Shown here piece after piece: positions 35,011-43,207 of a stretch of DNA of 64,000 nt. Origin of the DNA: DASXKD01 sp963762735. Its GTDB lineage: Bacteria; Actinomycetota; Actinomycetes; Streptosporangiales; Streptosporangiaceae. A program made the position numbers and the translations under genes. Under the pieces are notes generated by a model. That model was not told the DNA's origin and ran no database searches. It saw only the letters and a list, made by a program, of their open reading frames with translations. How positions within the stretch are numbered: the first letter of the stretch is position 1; the number at the start of each line of letters is the position of its first letter. The stretch lies in contig CAVXMG010000038.1 of assembly GCA_963762735.1 (NCBI GenBank), positions 1 through 64,000 on the forward strand, in the 5' to 3' direction.

Positions 35011-35420
35011 GGTCAGCGGCGCGCTGGTTACGCCCGGCCACGAAATTGCTTCACCGCAGAGATTGCCGCGTTTTCGGGGGACAGGAAACCCTCGTTTCCA
35101 TTACTGTGATGCGCCATAAAGGCTGGGGCTTGTGCCAGCCTGCGGCAATGCCCCCATCCCCCTCGCGGCCGTGCCACCTCGAATGTGGCTGCTGAGCAGG
35201 CAGTGACCCGATTGACTGCCGTTACAGATGAGTCGTAGCGGCGGGCGGGGAGCTTGCGGCGATAAAGATCTTCACTGGACGCGGAAAGCTACCAGAGTTC
35301 ACTACTTAAAACCCAGCTGACCCGTGAGTAACATCCGGGGATGATCATTAGAAGTTTGGCCCTGGAGCGCCACGGATGTCCTGTTAGGCTCCACGCAAGG
35401 GCTTGCACGGCGAAGGTCAG

Positions 35421-35464
35421 GCAATGCGGTGAGCGGGGCTGTATTCCCCGCGCCGCGGCATTGC
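35421..35464 (+). promoter_or_regulatory. Two-part hairpin in the cvnA upstream region
   Basis: Outer arms GCAATGC (35421-35427) and GCATTGC (35458-35464); inner arms CGGGG (35434-35438) and CCCCG (35446-35450). It lies 124-167 bp before the cvnA start. A related direct repeat GTCAGGCAAT precedes (35416) and follows (35488) it. It could be a structured leader or an operator. Confidence 0.4.
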
Positions 35465-35587
35465 GGGCGCGCTGCCGACGAGACTGTCAGGCAATACCGC
35501 TTGGCACGATCGCATGGCGCGGCCGCTTGGCCTAGAAGCAATGCGGGCTCCGTGCCCCGTTCCGTTTAGTTACCCGGGGGATGGCTG

Positions 35588-38327
35588 ATGAGTTGGCATA
35601 TCCGGTCCGTGCGCGCGAGGATCTTACTTCTGGTACTCGTGCCGGTGCTTTCCCTCTTCGGGCTTTATCTGTTTACCACCGGTATCGCCGGTAAGGACGC
35701 CCTGAATCTGGCGCGAGCCAGGGCCTTGAAGACCGCCACAAGCGAGCCTGTGAGCAATTTCCTTGGCCAGCTCGATACGGAGCGGGTGTTCTCGGCCATC
35801 TACCTTTCCGCGCCCAGCCCTGGCAATCTCGCGAAACTGCACGCACAGGAAGCGGCCACCGGGCACGTGACGGCCGCCCTGCGCGCCGCCCTCACCTCGG
35901 GCAGCACCCTCAGCAACGCCCCGCCTGCGGTGCGGCAGGCATCCGCCACCCTGCTGCACGACGCCGCGGGCCTGCCCGCCCTGCACGACTCGATCGGCGC
36001 ACGGACGGTCAGCCGGGCGCAGGCACTGGCCACATACAACAAGCTGATCAACGACTCCTACCTGCTGCTGAACCAGGTGATCCTCACCGAGACCAGCACG
36101 CCGATCGCCGCGCAGGCGCTGGCCCTTGAGCGGATCGCCAAGGCGGGGGAACTGCTTCAGCAGGAGAACGTGCTCGTGGTGGGCGACATGGCCGGGCGCA
36201 GGTTCCCGCTTGCCGACCAGCACGAGTTCACCAAGCTGGCCGGGGCGCGGGCCACGCTCTATGACCAGACGCTGCCCGAACTCGACCCCAGTTACCGGGC
36301 CATGTACCAGCGGGACGTCAGCCCCGCCGCCTATGCCGGGCTGACCGCGCTGGAGAACACCGTCATCAGCGGCCAGCACCCGCACTTCCCGCCCCCGGTG
36401 GCGCCAGTTGATTGGGGGCGCGCCGTCCAGGGCGTCTCGCTCGGGCTGGAGCGGGCCGGGACGCAGGCGGCCAGCGCCCTCGACCAGCAGGCCGAGCACG
36501 AGGCGAAGAGCACCGACCTGCGGCTGCTGCTGTCGGGCGGCCTCGGCCTGCTGGCCGTGATCATCTCGATCATCGTGTCGCTGCTGGCCGGCCGCGGGCT
36601 GGTGCGCGAACTGCAGGGCCTGCGCCGCTCCGCCCTCGACCTGGCCGACCACCGGCTGCCCCGGATGGTGGACCAGCTGGCCACCGGTCACAACGTCAAG
36701 ATTGACGACGACGACTCGCTGGACGTCCCCATCCATACCAGGGAGATCGCCCAGGTGCGGGATGCCTTCACCAAGGTGCAGCGGACCGCGGTGGACGCCG
36801 CCGTGGGCCAGGCCCGGCTGCGCGAGGGCATCGGCGAGGTGTTCCGCAATCTGGCGCGGCGCAGCCAGTCGCTGCTGCATCGCCAGCTCGCGCTGCTTGA
36901 CCGGATGGAACGCCGCACCGAGGACCCGCAGGAACTCGGGGACCTCTTCCGGCTCGACCACCTGACCACCCGCATGCGGCGGCACGCGGAGAGCCTGATC
37001 ATCCTGTCCGGCCAGTCACCCGCGCGTGGCTGGCGGAACCCGGTCCCGTTCGTGGACGTCATCAGGGCAGCCGTGGCCGAGGTGGAGGACTACACCCGGG
37101 TCAGCGTCATCTCCGCCGACGACACCGGGCTGGCCGGGCCCGCCGTGGGTGACGTCATCCACATGACCGCCGAGCTGATCGAGAACGCCACCATCTACTC
37201 CCCGCCGAACACGCCGGTCGTGATCCAGGGCGGCATCGTGGGCCACGGATTCGCGATGGAGATCGAGGACCGCGGGCTCGGCATGAGCGACGAGAAGCTG
37301 GCCGAGGCCAACAACCAGCTCGCGGAGCCCGTGCCGTTCGATCCGGCCAACACCGACCAGCTCGGCCTGCTGGTTGCCGGTCAGCTCGCCCGGCGCCATG
37401 ACATCCAGATCACCCTGCGGCGCAACCCCTACGGCGGCACCACCGCGATCGTGCTGATCCCGCACAGCATCGTGGTTGCCGAGGGATTCGGCGAACTGGA
37501 GCCGGTCAAGGCACTGGAGAGAGCACCGGAGAGCGCCCCGCCCGCGCCAGGCAGGCATGGCGCTGGGGAGCAGAACGGCTTCCTCGCCCGCGAGGAAACC
37601 GAGCCTGACCTGGCCCATGAGGGCTTGCCAGGGGAGCTGGGCGGGCCAGCAGGGGCGGGCAGGCCAGAGCCCGGGCTGCCGTCCTATCCAGGCTGCCCCG
37701 CCCGCGCCGGTTGCACCGCCCGCCCCGGTTGCACCGCCCGTGTCGGCCGCACCGCCCGCGGCGGGCCCGACGCCAGCGGCCCCGACGTGGGCGGCCCCGA
37801 CGTGGGCCGCCAGCCAGGCCCCGCCCTGGGCCGAACCGGATCACGGCGCCTGGGCCGAAGCGGAATCCCGTGCCTGGACCGGGATGGAGTCGCCTGCCTG
37901 GAGCGAGCCGCCACGGCCCGCGGCGCACGCCCCCGCCCAGGGCGACACGGCACAGGGCGCCCCAGCCCAGGGCGACACGGCCGAGGGTGACGCGGCCCAG
38001 GACGACATTGGCCAGCCGGTACTGCCCAGGCGGGTGCGCCAGGCCAGCCTGGTGCCGCAGCTCAGGAACGCCCCGCCTGCCTATCCCCCGCTGCCTGGCA
38101 GGTATGGCGATCCGCGTCCCCCGGACGAGGCCAGGGCCACGGTGTCCGCGATCCAGCACGGCTGGGAGCGGGGCAGGTCAATGTTCGACCCGGCGACTGG
38201 GCCACCGGCCGGGCCAGGAGCACCCGAGGCCGGAGAATCCGGCACCGGCCACGATGAAGGCGGTACCTACGGGGCATATCAGCAGGAGACGCCTACAGAG
38301 GACGGGGGGCCGCATGGACCAGGCTGA
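35588..38327 (+). pseudogene. cvnA: Conservon sensor kinase-like protein CvnA, +1 frame change near 37690
   Basis: ATG 35588 (GGGGGAT upstream). TM1 (ILLLVLVPVLSLFGLYLFT) and TM2 (LLAVIISIIVSLLAGRGL, about residues 318-336) flank an extracellular nitrate/nitrite-sensor-like domain (TERVFSAIYLS, GELLQQENVLVVGDMAG). A HAMP-like linker, a helical segment (VFRNLARRSQSLLHRQLALL) and an HATPase domain follow (AELIENATIYSPPNTPV, IEDRGLGMSDEKLAEAN, GLLVAGQLARRH). There is no classical H-box His, as usual for CvnA. Near 37690 the frame is lost in a Pro/Ala-rich linker; the continuation ends with RRVRQASLVPQLRNAPP and ARATVSAIQHGWERGRS, the typical CvnA tail. CvnA with CvnB-D forms a membrane GTPase signalling complex known from Streptomyces. 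Confidence 0.88.
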
Positions 38328-38751
38328 CTGGCGGCGCGGCCCGGGCTTCGACAGCGGGCTGAGCTGGCTCCTCGACGATCTGGTGACCCGGGTTGGCGAG
38401 GTCGACAAGGCCGTGATCCTCTCGCGTGACGGCCTTGCCCTCGCCGCCTCGGCCACGCTGACCCGCGAGGATGCCGAGCACCTGGCCGCCACGGCCGCGG
38501 GTTTCCAGAGCCTGGCGCGGGGCATCGGGCACCATTTCGACGGCGGTGCCGTCCGGCAGACGATCGTCGAGATGGAGAACTCGTTCCTGTTCGTGACCGC
38601 GGCGGGCGAGGGCAGCTGCCTGGCCGTGCTCAGCCCGGCCAGCGCGGACGCGGGGCTGATCGCCTATGAGATGGCGCTGCTGGTGAAACGCGTCGGCCAG
38701 CATTTGTCGGTGAACCCCCGGCCGGTGCCGGCCGGTGGCGCGGCGGAGTGA
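38314..38751 (+). CDS. cvnB: Roadblock/LC7 protein CvnB
   Basis: 145 aa from ATG 38314, overlapping the end of cvnA by 14 nt. Residues 10-130 form one roadblock/LC7 domain (LSWLLDDLVTRVGEVDKAVI, LSRDGLALAAS, GGAVRQTIVEMENSFLFVTA). Such proteins regulate the small GTPase encoded two genes on. Intact, unlike its three partners. Confidence 0.92.
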   Translation: MDQADWRRGPGFDSGLSWLLDDLVTRVGEVDKAVILSRDGLALAASATLTREDAEHLAATAAGFQSLARGIGHHFDGGAVRQTIVEMENSFLFVTAAGEGSCLAVLSPASADAGLIAYEMALLVKRVGQHLSVNPRPVPAGGAAE

Positions 38752-39135
38752 GGCCGGGGATGCATTCGGCCGGGGACCGGTGGCTTGACGAGGAAGCGGG
38801 AGCCGTGGTCCGGCCGTACGCGCTCACCCGCGGCCGGACGCGTCCCACCGGAGGCCAAGCTCGACCTGATCGCCCTGATCACCGCGGTACGGGATGTCCG
38901 GGTCAGCGAGTTCGGCCTGGGCCCGGAGCACCGGGCCTTACTGCGGATCTGCCGCCGGCCGACCTCGGTCGCCGATCTCGCGGCAGACCTTGACCTCCCG
39001 GTGGGAGTGATCAGGATCCTCCTTGGCGATCTGCGCGAGCGAGGACTCATCAACGTGCACAACCCGATCCCGGCGGCCCGCCTGCCCGACCGGCGCATCC
39101 TCCAAGAGGTCGTGGATGGCCTTCGCCGCCTCTGA
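38748..39135 (+). pseudogene. cvnC: DUF742 protein CvnC, +1 frame change near 38850
   Basis: GTG 38748 overlaps the cvnB stop (GTGA). The first frame reads WLDEEAGAVVRPYALTRGRT, the typical DUF742 start. Past 38850 the second frame continues PPEAKLDLIALITAV and the conserved winged-helix part (ICRRPTSVADLAADLDLPVG, VIRILLGDLRERGLINVH). Total 388 nt, one base over 129 codons. DUF742 proteins are conservon partners with a wHTH fold. Confidence 0.85.
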
Positions 39136-39767
39136 GCAGACCGAAGGCCGACAGGTCCTGCCCGTGGCGCTCAAGGTGCTCATCGCAGGAGGGTTCGGGG
39201 TCGGCAAGACGACCTTGGTGGGCTCGGTCAGCGAAATCCGGCCGCTGTCCACCGAAGAGGCGCTGAGCGTGGCCGGCACCCCGGTGGACAACCTCACCGG
39301 CGTGGAGCGCAAAGACCACCACGACCGTGGCGCTGGACTTCGGCCGGATCACGATCCGCGATGACCTGACCGTGTACCTGTTCGGCACGCCGGGGCAGGA
39401 GCGTTTCTGGTTCATGTGGGACGAGCTTGCCAGCGGCGCGATCGGTGCGGTGGTGCTCGCCGACACCAGGCGCCTTGCCGACTGCTTCCCATCCGTGGAC
39501 TTCTTCGAGAACCGGCACATCCCGTTCGTCATCGCGGTGAACTGCTTCGACGATGCGCCGCGCTACCGGCCCGAGGACGTCAGGTCCGCGGTGGACCTGG
39601 AGGACCCGATACCCGTGGTGATGTGCGACGCCCGGCAGCGCACCTCCAGCAGGGACGTGCTGATCGCGCTGGTCGAGCATTCGCTGCGGACACTGCCGCC
39701 ACCAGACGAGACGCAGCCACCGCACGAACAGCCACCGCAGAACGGCCGCGAGCCGCAGACCGGGTGA
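39116..39767 (+). pseudogene. cvnD: Conservon small GTPase CvnD, +1 frame change near 39312
   Basis: ATG 39116 lies inside the end of cvnC. The P-loop is IAGGFGVGKTTLVGSVSEI. The frame is lost after NLTGVERK; dropping one A from AAA gives VERKTTTVALDFGRITI, then DxxG-type FGTPGQERFWFMWDEL and NCFD in place of NKxD. The fold matches the MglA/Ras-like GTPases of conservons. Completes the cvnABCD set: kinase-like sensor, roadblock, DUF742 and GTPase. Confidence 0.88.
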
Positions 39768-39809
39768 GAACGGGCACCAGCCACCCATGCCCGCAGTAAC
39801 GGCGGCGAT

Positions 39810-40763
39810 ATGCTCAGCGCCATGCCGCCGGACGCCCCCCGCCCGCCAGGCGCGCGCCGGGCCGCGGTGGTAGCCAACCCCACCAAGCACGACGACATCG
39901 CCAGGCTGCGGGACACCGTCCGCTTGGCCATGTCCGAGCACGGCTGGGACGAGCCTGTCTGGCTGGAGACCACGGCCGAGGATCCCGGCGCCGGCCAGGC
40001 GGCGCAGGCCGTGCGGGACGGCGTCGACCTGGTGCTGGCCTGCGGCGGCGACGGCACCGTCACCGCCTGCGCGGAAGGCGTCGCGGGCAGCGGCGTCCCG
40101 CTGGGCATCCTGCCGCTCGGCACCGGCAACCTGCTCGCCCGCAACCTCGGGCTGCCCCTGGATCTCGACACGGCGCTGGTCGCCGCGCTCACCGGAACCA
40201 ACCGGCGGCTGGATGCCGGTTCGGCCAACGGCCACACGTTCGTGGTCATGGCCGGGCTTGGTTTCGATGCGAAGATGCTCGGCGAGTCCAGCGAACCGCT
40301 GAAGAAACGGCTCGGCTCGGCCGCCTACGTGCTGTCCGCCCTGCGCCACCTGCGGGACCGGCCGGTGCGGGTGAGCCTGGTGGCCGACGGCGGGACGCCG
40401 CTGCGGCTGCGGGCCAGCGCCGTGATCGTCGGCAACGTCGGCTGGCTGCAGGGCGGCATCCGGCTGCTGCCCGATGCGCGGCCGGACGACGGCACCCTGG
40501 ACGCCGTAGTGCTGACCGCCCGCGGCTGGATCGACTGGATCCGGCTCGCCGTGCGGGTGCTGCTGCGCCGCGAATCGCCAGGCCAGATGACCTGGGTGCA
40601 GTTCCGGCAGTTGACCATCCACGCCGACCGCGAGCAGCCGTGGGAACTGGACGGCGAGGTAATGGGCGGCACCACGCGCCTGATGATCACCACGCAGCCC
40701 GGGCGGCTGGTGATGCGGGTGCCGCCCGGCGCGGAGGGCAGCGTCGCCCGCGCGGAGGACTAG
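39810..40763 (+). CDS. Diacylglycerol kinase-family lipid kinase
   Basis: 317 aa from ATG 39810 (an ATG at 39822 is also possible). The catalytic-domain signature GGDGTVTACAEGVAGS, the LPLGTGNLLARNLGL segment and a C-terminal beta domain (ASAVIVGNVGWLQGGIRLLP, ADREQPWELDGEVMGGTTRL) are complete. The family phosphorylates diacylglycerol, ceramide or sphingoid-type lipids using ATP at the membrane. Which lipid cannot be read from sequence, but note the SPL-like lyase elsewhere in the window. Confidence 0.92.
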   Translation: MLSAMPPDAPRPPGARRAAVVANPTKHDDIARLRDTVRLAMSEHGWDEPVWLETTAEDPGAGQAAQAVRDGVDLVLACGGDGTVTACAEGVAGSGVPLGILPLGTGNLLARNLGLPLDLDTALVAALTGTNRRLDAGSANGHTFVVMAGLGFDAKMLGESSEPLKKRLGSAAYVLSALRHLRDRPVRVSLVADGGTPLRLRASAVIVGNVGWLQGGIRLLPDARPDDGTLDAVVLTARGWIDWIRLAVRVLLRRESPGQMTWVQFRQLTIHADREQPWELDGEVMGGTTRLMITTQPGRLVMRVPPGAEGSVARAED

Positions 40764-40792
40764 CGCCGCCGGTCAGGGCCAGCGCCCGCCGG

Positions 40793-41370
40793 TCAGCGCG
40801 GCCGGGCCAGGCCGCGGCGGCGCATCAGCAGCACGATCCGGCGCTCGGCGAGTTCCTGGGTGTGCAGGCTGAGCCAGATGCACATCGCGGCGAGCGGCAG
40901 TTCCACCACGGCCGCGAGCACGATGGACTGTGTGAGCTGCCCCGAGGGCGTGGTCATGAGATCGAACCAGGCGTCCACCAGCAGCAGCACCGCGGTGGCC
41001 GTCGCCGCCATGGACAGGTAGCGGGACCGGCGCAGCGCGAAAAAGGCCGTGGCGGCGAGCGCGGCGAGCAGCATCACGTCGAATCCCGCCCAGGCCACGT
41101 CGTAGTGCGGGGAAAGCTGCCGCCGCGGCAGCGACTCACCGATGTACACCGTCCACGGCACCATGATCAGCGCGAACAGGGCGAACAGCGGACCCGCCCA
41201 CCGCACGGCGCGGGTGTCGTCGGTGAGCACCGCGTTCTCCGGCTCCGGCGCCGGCGCGACCAGCGCGTCGAGCCGGTCCACCAGGTCCTCGGGCGCCCCG
41301 GCACCGCTCCCCGCGGCTCCGGGCTCGCCCGCGGCTCCGGGCTCCCCCGCCGGGGCCAGGCACGGCTCAT
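40793..41370 (-). pseudogene. Four-TM membrane protein, N-terminal frame change
   Basis: An ATG at 41370 overlaps the upstream DUF421 stop (ATGA), but that frame (MSRAWPRRGSPEP) is not the frame of the protein; the latter opens as APEDLVDRLDALVAPAPEPE and continues with four TM segments (AGPLFALFALIMVPWTVYIG, WAGFDVMLLAALAATAFFAL, LSMAATATAVLLLVDAWFD, IVLAAVVELPLAAMCIWLSL). A missing base in the CCCC near 41355 would join them. A GTG at about 41231 is an alternative start. No family recognised; it appears to be an operon partner of the DUF421 gene. Confidence 0.6.
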
Positions 41371-41927
41371 GTGGCCGCCCCGAGCAGCTCCTCGATCCGG
41401 CTGAGCCGCGCGGTGAGCTCGGCGACGTCCGCCTTGGTGGCGCTTTGCTCGGAGTGCTTGAGGGATAGCACCAACTGGCCGCCGGGCTCCAGGCTGCCCC
41501 GCTGCACCTGCGCGATGTCGTCCCCGTTCTGCATGCGCACCGCATGGTCCAGTTCGCTGCGCCGCAGCCCCAGGTGGCGCAGCGCCCGGCCCACCACGTG
41601 CCCGTCGCGGATCACCGTGGTCGCATGCCCGTCGAACAGCCGGGCAGCCCTGGCGTTGCTGGCGACGACCCGGGTGACGACCGCGTTGACGGCCACCAGC
41701 GTCACGGCACCGACGACGCCGCCGGTCAGCGAGATGTCATTGCCGATGACCGCGTTCTGCACCACGTTGGACAGCAGGAACATCACTACGAAGTCGAACG
41801 TGTTGAGGTTGGCCAGGCCTCGCTTGCCGGCCACCCGGAACAGCACCGCGATCAGCAGGTATACCAGCACGGTGCGGAGGATCTTCTCCGCCAGCGGAAT
41901 CTGCTCCACGAACATGGCATGCCACAT
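41367..41927 (-). CDS. DUF421 / YetF-like membrane protein
   Basis: 186 aa. Three TM segments (ILRTVLVYLLIAVLFRVAGK, LNTFDFVVMFLLSNVVQNAV, GGVVGAVTLVAVNAVVTRVV) are followed by the DUF421 soluble domain (FDGHATTVIRDGHVVGRAL, LGLRRSELDHAVRMQ). A coiled-coil-like tail ends the protein (SATKADVAELTARLSRIEEL). YetF-type proteins are linked to envelope stress and spore properties; the function is unproven. Start ATG 41927 with GGAGGCCGGC upstream. Confidence 0.9.
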   Translation of the reverse strand: MWHAMFVEQIPLAEKILRTVLVYLLIAVLFRVAGKRGLANLNTFDFVVMFLLSNVVQNAVIGNDISLTGGVVGAVTLVAVNAVVTRVVASNARAARLFDGHATTVIRDGHVVGRALRHLGLRRSELDHAVRMQNGDDIAQVQRGSLEPGGQLVLSLKHSEQSATKADVAELTARLSRIEELLGAAT

Positions 41928-41960
41928 GCCGGCCTCCAGGTACGAGAAAGGGCCAGCCTG

Positions 41961-42665
41961 TCACCCGTGCCGCTGCCCGGCCCGCTCCGCCTGAGTGCCG
42001 TCCCCACCATGCTCACCGAGCCCGCCGTGATCGCGCTGACTGCCGGGCCCATCATGCCCGCTGGGGTCACCGTGCTCGCGGCGGCGGCGCAGCAGCATGA
42101 CGATCGCGAAGATCACCAGCAGGCCGCACAGGCCAGCCAGCACGTAGGTGGGGCCGTGCAGCGCGCCCACCACGTTGCCCCAGTTCTTGCCGACCAGGTA
42201 CCCGGTGCAGGCCAGCGCCGCGGTCCACGGGATGCAGCCGAGAACGGTGTAGATCCCGAACCGGCCGGCCGGCATCCGGGCCAGCCCGGCGGGCAGCGAG
42301 ATGAACGTGCGCACCACGGGCAGCAGCCGGCCGAAGAACACGGCCTTGGTGCCATGCCGGCCGAACCACCGCTCGGCGCGTTCGATGTCGTCGTCGCGGA
42401 GCAGGATGTAGCGCCCCCAGCGATGCCAGGCCGCCCGGCCCCCGTAGATCCCGATGCCCCAGGCCAGGTAGCTGCCCGCCACGTTGCCTGCCACGCCCGC
42501 GGCGATCACGAGCACCAGGTTGAGGTGCGCGCCTGCCACCGCGCCCGCGGACAGGGCACCGGCGAACAGCATCGTCAATTCCGACGGCACCGGGATGCAC
42601 GCCGACTCGGCGAGCATCAGGACGAACACCGCCAGGTACCCGTAGCTGCTGATGAATTGCTGCAC
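41961..42665 (-). CDS. DedA-family membrane protein
   Basis: 234 aa from GTG 42665, with AAGGGAG upstream; an earlier TTG at 42686 lacks a ribosome binding site. Typical DedA text: ESACIPVPSELTMLFAGALS, YLAWGIGIYGGR, FFGRLLPVVRTFISLPAGLA (the F/Y-x-R-x-x-P-x-x-R motif) and MPAGRFGIYTVLGCIPWTAA. DedA proteins are flippases for undecaprenyl phosphate or phospholipids in the inner membrane. The C-terminus has a His/Gly-rich tail (HGGLGEHGGDG). Confidence 0.92.
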   Translation of the reverse strand: MQQFISSYGYLAVFVLMLAESACIPVPSELTMLFAGALSAGAVAGAHLNLVLVIAAGVAGNVAGSYLAWGIGIYGGRAAWHRWGRYILLRDDDIERAERWFGRHGTKAVFFGRLLPVVRTFISLPAGLARMPAGRFGIYTVLGCIPWTAALACTGYLVGKNWGNVVGALHGPTYVLAGLCGLLVIFAIVMLLRRRREHGDPSGHDGPGSQRDHGGLGEHGGDGTQAERAGQRHG

Positions 42666-43207
42666 CGCTTGACCGGCTCCCTTCAAGTTGCCGAAGACCG
42701 CCAGCTACCCGCCCCAGGCCGGCACAAACGGGCGTTCGCGGGTCAGTGCCCGTTCGCGCCCTCTCGCTTTCGCCGCCAAACGGACGGCCCGGGGTGATCA
42801 CAGCCCGCCCGGACGCACACGTCCCACGGTTGCCCGCGCTGGCCAGGTCAGTCCTCATGGCAAGACGAGCTCCCGAACTGCCTGATTCGCGTGACTTTTA
42901 CTCATTGGTTACGGCGCATTTCTGGTGCTGCCGGGCGGCAGGGCGGATAATTACCTTGCTGCCGTCGGGAGGCGACGGTAATCCGTCAGGGGCAGCAGGG
43001 CGTGGGGAGCCGCGGGGGTGGGTGAGCTTGCCGCTGCCAGCTTCTTCCCCGCCAGCGAGTCCTGCGCCGTGGGCGGCAGTGGCCCGGCGGAGCACCCTGT
43101 ATAAGACGCTGATCGAGCGGTTCGGTGGATGACGGCGGTCTCGTGCCCGCTCCGCGGGACCGTCGCGATGTCAGGTCGATTGCAGGTCATGAGACTTCTT
43201 GGGAGGC
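42666..43207. other. Intergenic region, no gene seen
   Basis: 540 bp between the DedA gene and the FG-GAP gene, which read away from each other. It holds a less GC-rich stretch (42890-42960) suited for promoters. A repeated AGGTC motif lies at 43160-43190 just before the secreted protein gene. Short ORFs here have no ribosome binding site and no protein-like sequence. Confidence 0.5.

Larger units (their letters stand above)
34651..35587. other. 937-bp divergent intergenic region
   Basis: No convincing gene is present; short ORFs here lack ribosome binding sites. It contains the 21-bp perfect palindrome (34801-34854), a degenerate tandem repeat (34901-35010), a less GC-rich stretch (35270-35345), and the hairpin at 35421-35464 before cvnA. 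It separates the esterase-kelch gene and the conservon, both reading away from it. Confidence 0.6.
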
